Positions 14,692 through 23,833 of a DNA stretch of 64,000 nt are shown one piece after another. Below the pieces are notes generated by a model. The model did no database searches, was not told the DNA's origin, and saw only the letters and a list, made by a program, of their open reading frames with translations. Each line of letters begins with the position of its first letter. Position 1 is the first letter of the stretch. The position numbers and the translations under genes are program-made. This stretch comes from Micromonospora mirobrigensis (GTDB lineage Bacteria; Actinomycetota; Actinomycetes; Mycobacteriales; Micromonosporaceae), in contig NZ_FMCX01000007.1 of the NCBI RefSeq assembly GCF_900091555.1, forward strand, positions 1 through 64,000. The letters are read 5' to 3'.

Positions 14692-16986
14692 TTGTCAAGG
14701 CAGTCCGGCGGTGCCGGGGACCCGGCGAACCACGACGAGATCGGCCACGAGCAGGAGTACGTCTCGATGCTCTACGACCGGCTGGACGGCCTGCGTGAGC
14801 AGGCGGCCCGCCGGCTCACCGACGAGCTGCGCAACACCGGCGGCACCCAGCAGGCCCGCTCCCAGCGGGACTCCAGCGTGAGCTTCTACGCCGAACAGAT
14901 CGAGCAGTTCTCCGCCGTGGAGAACGGACTCTGCTTCGGCCGGCTCGACGGCTCCGACGGCGGCCGGCACTACATCGGCCGGATCGGCATCTTCGACACC
15001 TCCGGCGACTACGACCCGCTGCTGATCGACTGGCGGGCCCCCGCCGCCCGGGCCTTCTACCTGGCCACCGCCGCCAATCCGCAGGGCGTACGCCGGCGGC
15101 GGCACCTGCGTACCCGGGACCGGAAGGTGACCGGGCTCAACGACGAGGTGCTGGACATCGCCACCGCCTCCCCCACCGCCCACGAGGAGGTGACCGGCGA
15201 GGCGTCGCTGCTCGCCGCGCTCAACGCGGGGCGTACCGGGCGGATGCGGGACATCGTCGAGACCATCCAGGCCGAGCAGGACCGGGTCATCCGGGCCGAG
15301 CTGCCCGGCGTGATGGTGGTGCAGGGTGGCCCCGGCACCGGCAAGACCGCGGTCGCGCTGCACCGGGCGGCGTACCTGCTCTACACCCACCGCCGCGAGC
15401 TCTCCACCCGCGGTGTGCTGCTGGTCGGCCCGAACGCCACCTTCCTGCGCTACATCTCCCAGGTGTTGCCCACGCTGGCCGAGACGGGCGTGCTGCTGCG
15501 TACCCAGGCAGACCTCTTCCCCGGGGTCGCCGCCCGGCGGGTGGAGTCCGCCGAGGCGGCGGCGCTCAAGGGCCGCGCGGTCCTGGCCGACGTGCTGGCC
15601 GCCGCGGTGCGGGACCGCCAGCGGGTGCCCGACGAGCCGCTGGAGATCGAGCTGCCGCAGCGGGAGATCCTGCACCTGCACCCGGAGACCGTGCGGGCCG
15701 CCCGGGACCGGGTGCGCCGCTCCGGCCGCCCGCACAACCTGGCCCGGGCGCAGTTCGACGTCGAGATCGTGCACGCCCTCGCCGGGCAGGTCGCCGAGCG
15801 GATCGGCGCCGACCCGCTGGGCGGGGAGAACCTGCTGGAGGAGGCGGACCTCGCCGAGATCCGCCGGGAGCTGCGCGACGAGCCGGAGGTCCGGGCGGCG
15901 CTGGACGAGCTGTGGCCGGTGCTCACCCCGCAGCGGCTGCTCGCCGACCTCTACGCCTCCCCTGAGCGGATCGCCACCGCCGCGCCGATGCTCACCGACG
16001 CCGACCGGGAGCTGCTGCACCGCGAGCCGGGCGGCTGGACCCCGGCCGACGTGCCGCTGCTCGACGAGGCCGCCGAGCTGCTCGGCGAGGACGACCGCGC
16101 CGCCGCCGCCCGCCGGGAGCGCATCCGGTCACTGCAACGGGAGTACGCCGAGGGCGTGCTGGAGATCGCCCGGGGTTCCCGGTCGATCGACGTGGAGGAC
16201 GAGGCCGAGGGTGGCGAGATCCTCGGCGTCACCGACCTCATCGACGCCGACCGGCTGCTGGAACGGCAGGAGGAGGCCGACCGGCTGACCACCGCCCAAC
16301 GGGCCGCCGCCGACCGCAGCTGGGCGTTCGGGCACGTGATCGTCGACGAGGCGCAGGAGCTGTCCCCGATGGCGTGGCGGCTGCTGATGCGCCGCTGCCC
16401 GAGCCGGTCGATGACCATCGTCGGGGACGTCGCGCAGACCGGGGCGCTCAGCGGCACGCCCTCCTGGGGCGAGGCGCTGGAGCCGTACGTGGCCCGGCGC
16501 TGGCGGCTGGAGGAGCTGACCGTCAGCTACCGCACCCCCGCAGAGATCATGGCGGTGGCCGCCGAGGTACTCGCCGAGATCGACCCCGAGCTGCGCCCAC
16601 CCCGCTCGGTACGCGCCGCCGGCGTATCCCCGTGGGACCTGACGGTCGACGGCGACCGGCTGGCCGCGGAGCTGGTCGAGGCCGCCACCCGGGAGGCGGC
16701 GGACCTGGCCGACGGGCGGCTCGGCGTGATCGTCCCCGCCGGCCGGGTCGACGAGCTGGGCGCCGCGATCGTCGCCGCCCTGCCGGAGGCGGCCGTCGGC
16801 GAGCAGCCCGAGCTGGAGAACCGGGTGGTCGTGCTGACCGTCGCCCAGGCCAAGGGCCTGGAGTTCGACACCGTGCTGGTGGCCGACCCGGGCGGCATCG
16901 TCGCCGAGTCCCCGCGCGGCCGCAGCGACCTCTACGTCGCCCTCACCCGCGCCACCCAACGCCTCGGCATCCTCCGCGCCGCGTGA
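14692..16986 (+). CDS. helD: HelD-family RNA-polymerase-associated helicase-like ATPase
   Basis: 764 residues from a TTG start with GAGGAG 6 bp upstream. It has an N-terminal coiled-coil arm (about 20-75), D-W-R-A-P-A-A-R-A-F-Y typical of HelD, Walker A G-G-P-G-T-G-K-T at 212-219, UvrD-like motifs V-I-V-D-E-A-Q-E-L-S-P-M and G-D-V-A-Q-T-G, and V-A-L-T-R-A-T-Q-R at the C-terminus. HelD binds RNA polymerase and uses ATP to strip it from nucleic acids; some actinobacterial members (HelR) protect against rifamycins. The known rifamycin-associated promoter element is not obvious upstream, so I make no resistance claim. Confidence 0.88.
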   Translation: MSRQSGGAGDPANHDEIGHEQEYVSMLYDRLDGLREQAARRLTDELRNTGGTQQARSQRDSSVSFYAEQIEQFSAVENGLCFGRLDGSDGGRHYIGRIGIFDTSGDYDPLLIDWRAPAARAFYLATAANPQGVRRRRHLRTRDRKVTGLNDEVLDIATASPTAHEEVTGEASLLAALNAGRTGRMRDIVETIQAEQDRVIRAELPGVMVVQGGPGTGKTAVALHRAAYLLYTHRRELSTRGVLLVGPNATFLRYISQVLPTLAETGVLLRTQADLFPGVAARRVESAEAAALKGRAVLADVLAAAVRDRQRVPDEPLEIELPQREILHLHPETVRAARDRVRRSGRPHNLARAQFDVEIVHALAGQVAERIGADPLGGENLLEEADLAEIRRELRDEPEVRAALDELWPVLTPQRLLADLYASPERIATAAPMLTDADRELLHREPGGWTPADVPLLDEAAELLGEDDRAAAARRERIRSLQREYAEGVLEIARGSRSIDVEDEAEGGEILGVTDLIDADRLLERQEEADRLTTAQRAAADRSWAFGHVIVDEAQELSPMAWRLLMRRCPSRSMTIVGDVAQTGALSGTPSWGEALEPYVARRWRLEELTVSYRTPAEIMAVAAEVLAEIDPELRPPRSVRAAGVSPWDLTVDGDRLAAELVEAATREAADLADGRLGVIVPAGRVDELGAAIVAALPEAAVGEQPELENRVVVLTVAQAKGLEFDTVLVADPGGIVAESPRGRSDLYVALTRATQRLGILRAA

Positions 16987-16988
16987 AA

Positions 16989-17032
16989 GGAGGGGCCCTT
17001 GTTGACAGACGTCTGTCAACAAGGGCCCCTCC
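16989..17032. repeat. Perfect 44-bp palindrome of the GGGGCCC/GTTRAC repeat family
   Basis: Two 22-nt arms meet with no spacer; each arm contains GGAGGGGCCCTTGTTGACAG. It sits 2 bp after the helD stop, between convergent genes, so it may act as a bidirectional terminator. The same GTTAAC plus GGGGCCC core recurs within the alpha-galactosidase gene at 27394-27445, which marks it as a dispersed palindromic repeat. Confidence 0.8.
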
Positions 17033-17052
17033 CAACGTCCCGTCGCGCCGGG

Positions 17053-17475
17053 TCAGCCGGGGTTGGCGCCCTCGTCGGTGAAGTTGCCGACCTGGCTGGC
17101 CGCGGCGGACTGGTCGCTCGTCGAGCCGCCGGCGGGAGTGCTCAGGCCGCCGGTGGTGGCGTCGCCGGTGGTCGTCGGGGCGACCGTACCGCGGTGCCGC
17201 TCCGGCTGGCGGGCGAGGCGGCGCACGCTGGCCGGGCCGGCGGTGCCACCGGTGGTGGTGACCGCGCCCTGCCCCCGGGTCGGGCCGCCGTCGCGCAGCA
17301 CCCCCGGGTCGATCGGCACGTCGGCCGGATCGTCCGGGTCCGTTTCCTGGAGGATCCGGGTCTCGTCGGTCTGGGGAACGGTCACCTCGTCCAGCGCGCC
17401 CTCGCCGTACACCCCGGCGGTCAGCCGCTCCTCGGCGTGCCGGGCGGACTCGCGCATCCTGTCGTCGTCGCGCAT
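17053..17475 (-). CDS. Disordered hypothetical protein
   Basis: A 140-residue hydrophilic protein starting M-R-D-D-D-R-M-R-E-S-A-R-H-A-E-E. It is rich in Thr, Gly, Pro and acidic residues in the second half (T-T-T-G-G-T-A-G, P-T-T-T-G-D-A-T-T-G-G). No domain is recognised, and no signal peptide or membrane helix is visible. It is convergent with helD and isolated from other genes on its strand. Confidence 0.55.
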   Translation of the reverse strand: MRDDDRMRESARHAEERLTAGVYGEGALDEVTVPQTDETRILQETDPDDPADVPIDPGVLRDGGPTRGQGAVTTTGGTAGPASVRRLARQPERHRGTVAPTTTGDATTGGLSTPAGGSTSDQSAAASQVGNFTDEGANPG

Positions 17476-17784
17476 GCTCGATCACCTCGCAGCTTCTGGT
17501 GGTAACCCCCTGCCTGCCCGCTGGCGGCGACGCCAAACGGCGACCCGCGCCGAATCGGACATGTAGACCCGGACGGGACGTTGGTGGAATGCCCTGACCT
17601 CGACGACGCCGGTCACCGCTGGACCGGCGCGGCGACGGAATCCCGGCCGGCGGTCGGTGTTACCTCCCCCGTGGCCTCGGGTAGACCCAGGGTGCCCCCG
17701 CCACAGCAGGCGAACCGTGCCGTGGCCGATACGCGGTAGCGGGGCGAGGGATTGCAGGTACTCATCAAATCCGAGGAGGACCAG
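17476..17784. other. Intergenic region without recognised gene
   Basis: The 309-bp gap lies between a leftward hypothetical gene and a rightward membrane protein gene. Apart from the ribosome site GAGGAGG (17772-17778) for the latter, I see no ORF, hairpin or repeat worth naming. Confidence 0.4.
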
Positions 17785-18183
17785 ATGAGCACGCAGGCTG
17801 CATCCACCAGGCCGATGAACCGGCCGATGCAGGGCACGTCCAACCAGGCCGAGATGGCCAATCGGGCCGCCATGCGGGAGACGCCCACCCAACCGATGCC
17901 GATGTACGACGGGCACCGGGACCGGGACGCGGTGACCGCGCCGGGCACGGAGACCAAGCCGTCGTTCGCGACCACCGAGTTCTGGGTGTACGTCGCGTCC
18001 GTGATCGGTGTGCTGGCCGCGTCGTACCTGGTCGGGAAGAACTCCGTCGGGGTGGACATCTTCCGCGCCCCGCAGGCCTGGTTCTTCATCACGCTGCTGA
18101 GCATCGGCTACCTGGGTAGCCGTGGGCTGGCCAAGGCCGGCAGCAACTTCCGCAGCGGCGAGGAGCGCAAGGCCCGGCACTGA
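17785..18183 (+). CDS. Small two-helix membrane protein, hypothetical
   Basis: A 132-residue protein from ATG 17785, chosen because GAGGAGG lies 7 bp upstream; a longer frame from 17752 lacks this. The first 65 residues are Met/Pro/Gln-rich and probably disordered. Two hydrophobic helices follow (about 71-90, F-W-V-Y-V-A-S-V-I-G-V-L-A, and 98-112, F-F-I-T-L-L-S-I-G-Y-L-G). Function is unknown; similar small proteins are common in Micromonosporaceae. Confidence 0.7.
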   Translation: MSTQAASTRPMNRPMQGTSNQAEMANRAAMRETPTQPMPMYDGHRDRDAVTAPGTETKPSFATTEFWVYVASVIGVLAASYLVGKNSVGVDIFRAPQAWFFITLLSIGYLGSRGLAKAGSNFRSGEERKARH

Positions 18184-18270
18184 CGCCTGAGCGTCACGCC
18201 GGCCGACAAGACGGCGGTGGTCCCCGGGATCCGTCCCGGAGACCACCGCCGTCGCCTGTTCCCCGCGGGG

Positions 18271-19263
18271 TTACTCGTCGAAGCCGCCGAAGTCGTCGCC
18301 GCCGAAGTCGCCCTCGAAGGCGTCCTCGATCATCTCGCCGGCCACCATGCCGCCGACCGCGCCGAGCGCCGCGCCGGCCACCACACCGCCCATGCCGACG
18401 CCCCGGCCGTGGCCGCCGTGGCCCTTCCCGTGCCCGTAGCCGTGCGGGGCGCCGTGCCCGAAGCCGCCGAACTGGCTCCGCAGGTCGCCGTAGCGGGAGG
18501 TCGTCTCGCGCAGCCAGCCGTCGACCACCTGGGCCCAGTCGACCCGGTCGGCGTCGGCGTGCGAGACGCTGTACCGGCCGAAGGAGTCGTGGCCGGCGCT
18601 GAGGAAGCCGCCGCGCTTGTCGCACTCGAGGATCACCTCGACACCGCGCTGGTGGGTGACGAAGGTCAGCTCCACCTCGTTGATCGACCGGGCGTACTGC
18701 GGCGCGGCGAAGAACTCGATCTCCTGGTAGAACGGCAGCGTCTGCTGCACCCCGCGGATGTGACCGCGCTCCAGGTCGGCGTGCTTGAACCGGAACCCGA
18801 GCCGCTGGAACGCCTCGAGGATCCGCTCGTGCACCGGCAGCGGGTGCACGGCCACCTGGTCCAGGTCACCCTTGTCGACGGCCCGGGCGATCGCCAGCTC
18901 GGTACGCAGGCCCATCGTCATCCCGTGCAGCCGGTGGCCGTACACGTCGGTGATCGGGGTCTCCCACGGCACCGGGAGCTGGAACGGGATGCTCAGCTGC
19001 TGCTTCGGGGCGAGCTGGAGCGGGCCGCTGACCGCCATCCGGTGGAACTCCATGGTGCCGGCGTACTCGCTGTCGCCGCTCTCCACCTCGACCCGGGTGA
19101 CCAGGCCGACGGTGATCTGCTCGATGTTCGCCGGGGAGTCACCGCCGAGCAGGTTGACCCGACCGTCGAGGGCGAGGCCGGGACGGGTGTTCGGGTTGGT
19201 CAGGACGGTGTCGACGCTGGGGCCCCCGACGCCGAACGCGCTCAACATCTTCTTGAAGACCAT
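18271..19263 (-). CDS. spo0M: Spo0M-family sporulation control protein
   Basis: 330 residues from ATG 19263 (M-V-F-K-K-M-L-S-A-F-G-V-G-G-P). The arrestin-like Spo0M body covers about residues 1-240, with N-L-L-G-G-D, P-F-Q-L-P-V-P-W-E-T-P and G-L-R-T-E-L-A-I-A-R-A-V-D-K-G-D. The tail (250-330) is His/Gly-rich, then has a glycine-zipper-like G-G-V-V-A-G-A-A-L-G-A-V-G-G-M and acidic end. In Bacillus Spo0M affects phosphorelay output and cytokinesis. It follows the MFS gene by 8 bp and is probably co-transcribed. Confidence 0.87.
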   Translation of the reverse strand: MVFKKMLSAFGVGGPSVDTVLTNPNTRPGLALDGRVNLLGGDSPANIEQITVGLVTRVEVESGDSEYAGTMEFHRMAVSGPLQLAPKQQLSIPFQLPVPWETPITDVYGHRLHGMTMGLRTELAIARAVDKGDLDQVAVHPLPVHERILEAFQRLGFRFKHADLERGHIRGVQQTLPFYQEIEFFAAPQYARSINEVELTFVTHQRGVEVILECDKRGGFLSAGHDSFGRYSVSHADADRVDWAQVVDGWLRETTSRYGDLRSQFGGFGHGAPHGYGHGKGHGGHGRGVGMGGVVAGAALGAVGGMVAGEMIEDAFEGDFGGDDFGGFDE

Positions 19264-19271
19264 AGGGCACC

Positions 19272-20528
19272 CTAACTCGTACCGCTGTGAACTGCCTGGG
19301 AGCGGCGGGCGGCCAGCAACGCGGCCGAGGCGGCGAGGAAGAAGACGGTCATGCAGAGCGCCATCGGCAGGAGCGAGTCGTACCCGAGGAGGCCGGTGAG
19401 CGGGGTGACCAGCGCGCCGGTGAGGAAGCTCAGGCCGCCCTGGAGGGCGGCGGCGGTGCCGGCGGCCCGCCGGCCCGCCTCCTGCGCCAGCGCCGTGGTC
19501 GCCGGGTAGACGAAACCCATGCCGCCGACCCCCAGGCAGAGCAGCGCCCAGGGGGCCGCGAGCGGCAGCCGGCCCGCCGGGTCGGCGAGGGCCAGCACCA
19601 GCAGGCCGGCGGCGGCGACCGTGGCGGCGACCACCCCGAGGGTACGCAGCCGGGCCGCGCCGTAGCGGCGCACGAGCACCCGGAACAGCACCGCGGTGAC
19701 GGCCATGGCCGCGGCGTTGGTGGCGAAGACGATCGTGTACGTCCCGGGGCTGATCCGCAGCGACGTCTGGAGCACGAAGGACGAGCCGCCGATGTAGGTG
19801 AAGAAGCCGGCGGTGGCGAGGCACTGCACGACGATGTGCCGCAGGAAACCCCAGTCCCGCAGCAGGTCGAGCATGCGCGCGCCGGCGTCGGCGGGGCCGG
19901 ACGGGTGGCGGCGCTCCCGGGGCAGGGTCTCCGGCAGCCCGACCAGCACGGCGACGGCCATCGCCGCTCCCAGCACGGTCAGCGCGACGAAGATGGTGCG
20001 CCAGGTGCCGTGGGCCAGGATCAGACCACCGGCCGCGGGCGCGAGGACCGGGCCGAGGAAGGTGACCGAGGCGATGGTGCCGAACCGGGCGGCGGCGTCG
20101 GCGCCGCGCCACGCGTCGGTCACCATCGCCCGCCCCACGGCGACCCCGCTGCCGGCGGCGATGCCCTGCCCGAGGCGGGCGGCGACCAGGACCGCGCCGT
20201 TGGGGGCGACCGCGCAGACGGCGGAGAGGACGGCGAAGGTGACGCTGCTGGCGACGACGATGCGGCGCCGGCCCCGGCTGTCACTGACCGGCCCGAGCAG
20301 CAGCTGGCCGGCCGCCACCCCGACGATGAACGCCGTCATGGTCAGCTGCGCCACGGTGGCGGTGGTGTGTAGCGACCGGCGCAGCTCGGGCAGCGCGGCG
20401 ATGTAGGTGTCGGTGGCGAACGGGCCGATCCCGGTGAGCAGCACCAGCGCGGCGAGCGACGGTTTCCGCGCCGGCCGGGCCGGATGTTCCATCGGCAGGC
20501 GGGTCCCGATCTGCTGCGGCCTGGTCAC
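19272..20528 (-). CDS. Bcr/CflA-family MFS multidrug efflux transporter
   Basis: About 418 residues and 12 transmembrane segments. The DHA1 motifs are visible: T-D-T-Y-I-A-A-L-P-E-L in TM1, motif A G-P-V-S-D-S-R-G-R-R after TM2, and an R-x-G-Q-G motif (A-R-L-G-Q-G-I-A-A-G-S-G) in TM4. Bcr/CflA members export drugs and sulfonamide-like compounds. I chose GTG 20528 because a -10 like TAGCGT ends 7 bp upstream (leaderless). ATG 20492 (M-E-H-P) or ATG 20564 are alternatives. Confidence 0.83.
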   Translation of the reverse strand: MTRPQQIGTRLPMEHPARPARKPSLAALVLLTGIGPFATDTYIAALPELRRSLHTTATVAQLTMTAFIVGVAAGQLLLGPVSDSRGRRRIVVASSVTFAVLSAVCAVAPNGAVLVAARLGQGIAAGSGVAVGRAMVTDAWRGADAAARFGTIASVTFLGPVLAPAAGGLILAHGTWRTIFVALTVLGAAMAVAVLVGLPETLPRERRHPSGPADAGARMLDLLRDWGFLRHIVVQCLATAGFFTYIGGSSFVLQTSLRISPGTYTIVFATNAAAMAVTAVLFRVLVRRYGAARLRTLGVVAATVAAAGLLVLALADPAGRLPLAAPWALLCLGVGGMGFVYPATTALAQEAGRRAAGTAAALQGGLSFLTGALVTPLTGLLGYDSLLPMALCMTVFFLAASAALLAARRSQAVHSGTS

Positions 20529-20606
20529 CCGGACGACGCTAGCCTGCCGCCGGGTAGCCGGCATCCCATCGTGGCCAGGGCCGGCGGCGTGGACCGGTCC
20601 TCATGT

Positions 20607-20714
20607 CACGTCCTTTCGAGCTGATGTCGTGAACGAATCGGCCTGCCGGACCGCCCGGGCCGGCCCCGGTGAGTCGTTTGTGACATCAGGTCCAAAGGAG
20701 CTCGAAGGACGTGC
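20607..20714. repeat. Long imperfect inverted repeat
   Basis: Outer arms CACGTCCTTTCGAGCT and AGCTCGAAGGACGTG pair with one bulged base. Inner segments GATGTCGTGAACGAATC and GAGTCGTTTGTGACATC pair imperfectly, separated from the outer arms by a 12-nt insertion on the right side only. The loop is very GC-rich. It lies upstream of the MFS gene and beyond the DeoR gene stop. A folded mobile repeat or a strong terminator are both possible. Confidence 0.6.
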
Positions 20715-20798
20715 GTCAGAAGCGGCGTTCCCGCCGGTCGGTACCGGCGCGGGACCGAGGACGAGTCGATCCGAGGGCGGAGCCGGGGTCGCCGCGGA

Positions 20799-21575
20799 TC
20801 AGCTGGGGTCGACGACGATCAGCTCGCCGACCGCCTCGCCGATCTGGGCGCGGGCGTCGGCGGGCAGCCCGGCGTCGGTGACCAGCAGGTCGGCCTCCTC
20901 CAGCGGGGCGATGGTGGCGATGCCGATGGTCTCCCACTTGGTGTGGTCGGCGAGCACGACCAGTCCGCGGGCCGCGTCGATCAGCCGCCGGTTGATTCCC
21001 GCCTCCAGCAGGTTGGGCGTGGTGAAGCCGGTCCGCGGGCTCATCCCGTGCACGCCCAGGAAGAGCAGGTCCACGTTGAGCGCGCTGACCGCCGCCTCGG
21101 CCACCGGCCCGGTGAGCGCGTCCGACGGGGTACGGATCCCGCCGGTCAGCACGACGGTCTGGTCCGGGCGCGGGTTCTGGTAGAGCGCGTCGGCGACCGG
21201 GATCGAGTTGGTGACCACGGTCAGCCCACGGACGTCGGCCAGCAGGGTGGCCAGCGCGGCGGTGGTGGTGCCGGCGGAGAGCGCCACCGCCATCCCGGGC
21301 TCCACCAGGGCGGCGGCGCGTTCGGCGATGGCCCGCTTCTCGGCCTGCTGGCGGATCGACTTGGCCGCGAAGCCGGGCTCCTCGGCCGAGCCGGGGCCGG
21401 CCAGGGTGGCGCCGCCGTGCACCTTGTCGACCAGACCGCGCTCGGCGAGCGCCTCCAGGTCGCGGCGGATCGTCATGTCGGAGACGCCGAACCGGCTCAC
21501 CAGCTGGCTGACCCGCACGCCACCGCGCTGCCGGATCAGGTCCAGGATGGCGCTCTGCCGTTGCTGGGCGAGCAT
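20799..21575 (-). CDS. DeoR-family transcriptional regulator of the galactoside cluster
   Basis: 258 residues from ATG 21575, with GGGAGGAGG 4 bp upstream deciding the start. It has the DeoR HTH Q-R-Q-S-A-I-L-D-L-I ... V-S-D-M-T-I-R-R-D-L-E-A-L, then the sugar-phosphate sensing domain with G-T-T-T-A-A-L-A and T-N-S-I-P-V-A-D. The first 40 bp overlap the 3' end of the GH42 gene, so the two are co-transcribed. It probably represses the galactosidase and the divergent ABC importer, released by a phosphorylated sugar. Confidence 0.9.
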   Translation of the reverse strand: MLAQQRQSAILDLIRQRGGVRVSQLVSRFGVSDMTIRRDLEALAERGLVDKVHGGATLAGPGSAEEPGFAAKSIRQQAEKRAIAERAAALVEPGMAVALSAGTTTAALATLLADVRGLTVVTNSIPVADALYQNPRPDQTVVLTGGIRTPSDALTGPVAEAAVSALNVDLLFLGVHGMSPRTGFTTPNLLEAGINRRLIDAARGLVVLADHTKWETIGIATIAPLEEADLLVTDAGLPADARAQIGEAVGELIVVDPS

Positions 21576-23563
21576 CGAACCTCCTCCCGCACCACCGCCA
21601 CCTCCCCCGGCGGCACCACCAGCCCGCCGTCGCACGAGGCACCGCCGAGCAGTTCGGTCCCGGTCACCGGAAGGCGTACCTCGCCGTCGGTGTGGTTGAC
21701 GACGAAGAGCCAGCTGCGGTCGTCGCGGCGGCGCCGGACCACCTCCACGCCGGTCGGGGCGGCCACCGGCGGCCGGGCGCCGGACTCGGCGAGCAGCCGG
21801 GCCACCAGGCGGTCGGTCGCGGCGTCGTCGAGCCGGGTGCCGGCGTACCAGGCGGCGCCGGCGCCGACGCGGTGCCGGGTCAGCGCGGGTACGCCGGGCA
21901 GCGGCCCGTCGGCGTACGCGGCGAGCACCTCAGCGCCCTCCGGGTGCAGCCACTCGGTCCAGACGTCGGCGGTGGCGCCGTCGTCGAGGCGGACCCGCTC
22001 GCCGGCACGCAGCGGGAAGAACTCCTCGGTGCGGATGCCGAGCAGCTCACGGAACGCGCCCGGGTAGCCGCCGAGCCGGACGTGGTCGTGCTCGTCGACG
22101 ATGCCGCTGAAGTACGTCACCAGCGCCGTCCCGCCCGCCTCGACGTACGCCCGCAGCGCCGCCGCGTCCGCGTCCCGCACCAGATAGAGGGTGGGCGCCA
22201 GGACCAGTTTGTACGCCGACAGGTCGGTCGACGGGTGCACCACATCGGCGGTGACCCCGGCTCGCCAGAGCGCGCCGTGCAGCGCGGCCAGCCGGTCGGT
22301 GTAGGTGACGTCGACGCTGGGGTGGGAGTCCAGCTCGGCACCCCACCAGGCCTCGTAGTCGAAGAGGATCGCCACGTCGGCGTCGACCCGGCTGCCGCGT
22401 ACCTCGGCGATCGCCTTCAGGTCGGCGCCCAGCCGGCACACCTCGCGGAACACCTTGGTCTCCGGTCCGGCGTGCGGGACCAGCGCGGAGTGGAACTTCT
22501 CCGCGCCGGCCCGGGAGGCCCGCCACTGGAAGAAGAGCACCCCGTCCGCCCCCCGGGCCACGTGGGCCAGGCTGTTGCGGCGCAACTGGCCCGGGGTCTT
22601 GGCCACGTTGCGGGGCTGCCAGTTGACCGCGCTGGTGGAGTGCTCCATCAGCAACCACGGCGCGCCGCCGGCGACCCCCCGGGTGTGGTCGGCGGCGAGC
22701 GCGAGGTTGACCTGCGGCTGCGGGTCGGCGGCGGTCAGGTAGTGGTCGTTGGCGACCACGTCCACGTCGGCGGCCCACGAGTGGTAGTCCAGGTACTTGA
22801 TGCCGGTGCCGATCATGAAGTTGGTGGTGATCGGCTGCCGGGTGAGCCGCTCCAGCACGGCCCGCTCCGCCCGCAGCTGGGCGCGCTGCTCGTCGGAGGA
22901 GAAACGCAGGAAGTCCAGCTGCTGCGTCGGGTTGGCGAAGGTCGGCGCGGTACGCGGCGGGACGACCTCGGCCCAGTCGTGGTAGCGCTGGCTCCAGAAG
23001 GCGGTGCCCCAGGCGTCGTTGAGCGCGTCCAGGTCGCCGTACCGGTCACGCAGCCAGCCGCGGAACGCCTCGGCGCTGACGTCGCAGTAGCAGTGCACGT
23101 TGTGGCAGCCCAGCTCGTTGGAGACGTGCCACATCACCACGGCCGGGTGGTCGGCGTACCGGGTGGCGACGGCCTCGACCAGGGCCAGCGAGCGCTCCCG
23201 GAACACCGGCGAGCTGGGGCAGTACGCCTGTCGGCCGCCCGGCCAGAGGATCGCCCCGTCCGCGCGGCGGGGCAGGGTCTCCGGGTGCCGGTGCGCCAGC
23301 CACGGTGGCGGGCTCGCGGTGGCGGTGGCCAGGTCGACGCCGATCCCGCCGGCGTGCAGCAGGTCCAGCGACCGGTCCAGCCAGCCGAACTCGAAGCGGC
23401 CCGGGGCCGGTTCGAGCAGCGCCCAGGAGAAGATGCCGACCGAGACCAGGTCGACCCCGGCCCGGCGCATCAGCTCGACGTCCTCGACCCAGGTCGACTC
23501 GGGCCACTGCTCGGGGTTGTAGTCCGCGCCGAACCAGATGCCGTCGCCCTGCCAGCTCCGCAT
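21536..23563 (-). CDS. GH42 beta-galactosidase
   Basis: A 675-residue cytosolic glycoside hydrolase 42. The TIM-barrel catalytic pair is visible: acid/base Glu150 in W-H-V-S-N-E-L-G and nucleophile Glu307 in L-L-M-E-H-S-T-S-A-V-N-W. Cys115, Cys153, Cys158 and Cys160 match the structural zinc site of the family. Trimerisation (about 400-600) and C-terminal beta domains complete the normal length. There is no signal peptide, so it acts on imported galactosides. It is divergent from the importer genes and read into the DeoR gene. Confidence 0.93.
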   Translation of the reverse strand: MRSWQGDGIWFGADYNPEQWPESTWVEDVELMRRAGVDLVSVGIFSWALLEPAPGRFEFGWLDRSLDLLHAGGIGVDLATATASPPPWLAHRHPETLPRRADGAILWPGGRQAYCPSSPVFRERSLALVEAVATRYADHPAVVMWHVSNELGCHNVHCYCDVSAEAFRGWLRDRYGDLDALNDAWGTAFWSQRYHDWAEVVPPRTAPTFANPTQQLDFLRFSSDEQRAQLRAERAVLERLTRQPITTNFMIGTGIKYLDYHSWAADVDVVANDHYLTAADPQPQVNLALAADHTRGVAGGAPWLLMEHSTSAVNWQPRNVAKTPGQLRRNSLAHVARGADGVLFFQWRASRAGAEKFHSALVPHAGPETKVFREVCRLGADLKAIAEVRGSRVDADVAILFDYEAWWGAELDSHPSVDVTYTDRLAALHGALWRAGVTADVVHPSTDLSAYKLVLAPTLYLVRDADAAALRAYVEAGGTALVTYFSGIVDEHDHVRLGGYPGAFRELLGIRTEEFFPLRAGERVRLDDGATADVWTEWLHPEGAEVLAAYADGPLPGVPALTRHRVGAGAAWYAGTRLDDAATDRLVARLLAESGARPPVAAPTGVEVVRRRRDDRSWLFVVNHTDGEVRLPVTGTELLGGASCDGGLVVPPGEVAVVREEVRCSPSNGRAPSWT

Positions 23564-23833
23564 GAGAGCAGAGCGTGCCCCCGGCCGGCATCGAAGTCAA
23601 CACTTTCCAACATCGACTCGAATTCCAACGTTTACCTTTTCTCAGCCCTGTCGCGACTGGGTTATCGAAGCCGAACGACCCCCTTGACAGCGCCCGATGG
23701 ACGGGTAGCTTGACGAGCCACCGGGTGTTTGTGTTCGGACATGTGGATTCTCGGTGGATCCGCACCGCTCAACTCACGGCCCACCACCACGCACGGCCCT
23801 TGGGCGCAAGGCACCTCTTCCGCAGGAGGCACA
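23564..23833. promoter_or_regulatory. Divergent promoter region of the galactoside cluster
   Basis: This gap is less GC-rich than its flanks. The rightward promoter has -35 TTGACA (23684-23689), a 16-bp spacer and -10 TAGCTT (23706-23711). Direct repeats TTCCAAC at 23605-23611 and 23623-23629, 18 bp apart, lie near the beta-galactosidase start and are candidate DeoR half-sites. The importer ATG is preceded by AGGAGG. Operator assignment is inference. Confidence 0.6.

Noticed and set aside
14639..14700. Rifamycin-associated promoter element for helD
   Set aside because: The palindrome here (AGAACGGC/GCCGTTCT) does not resemble the known RAE sequence, so I make no claim of rifamycin induction.
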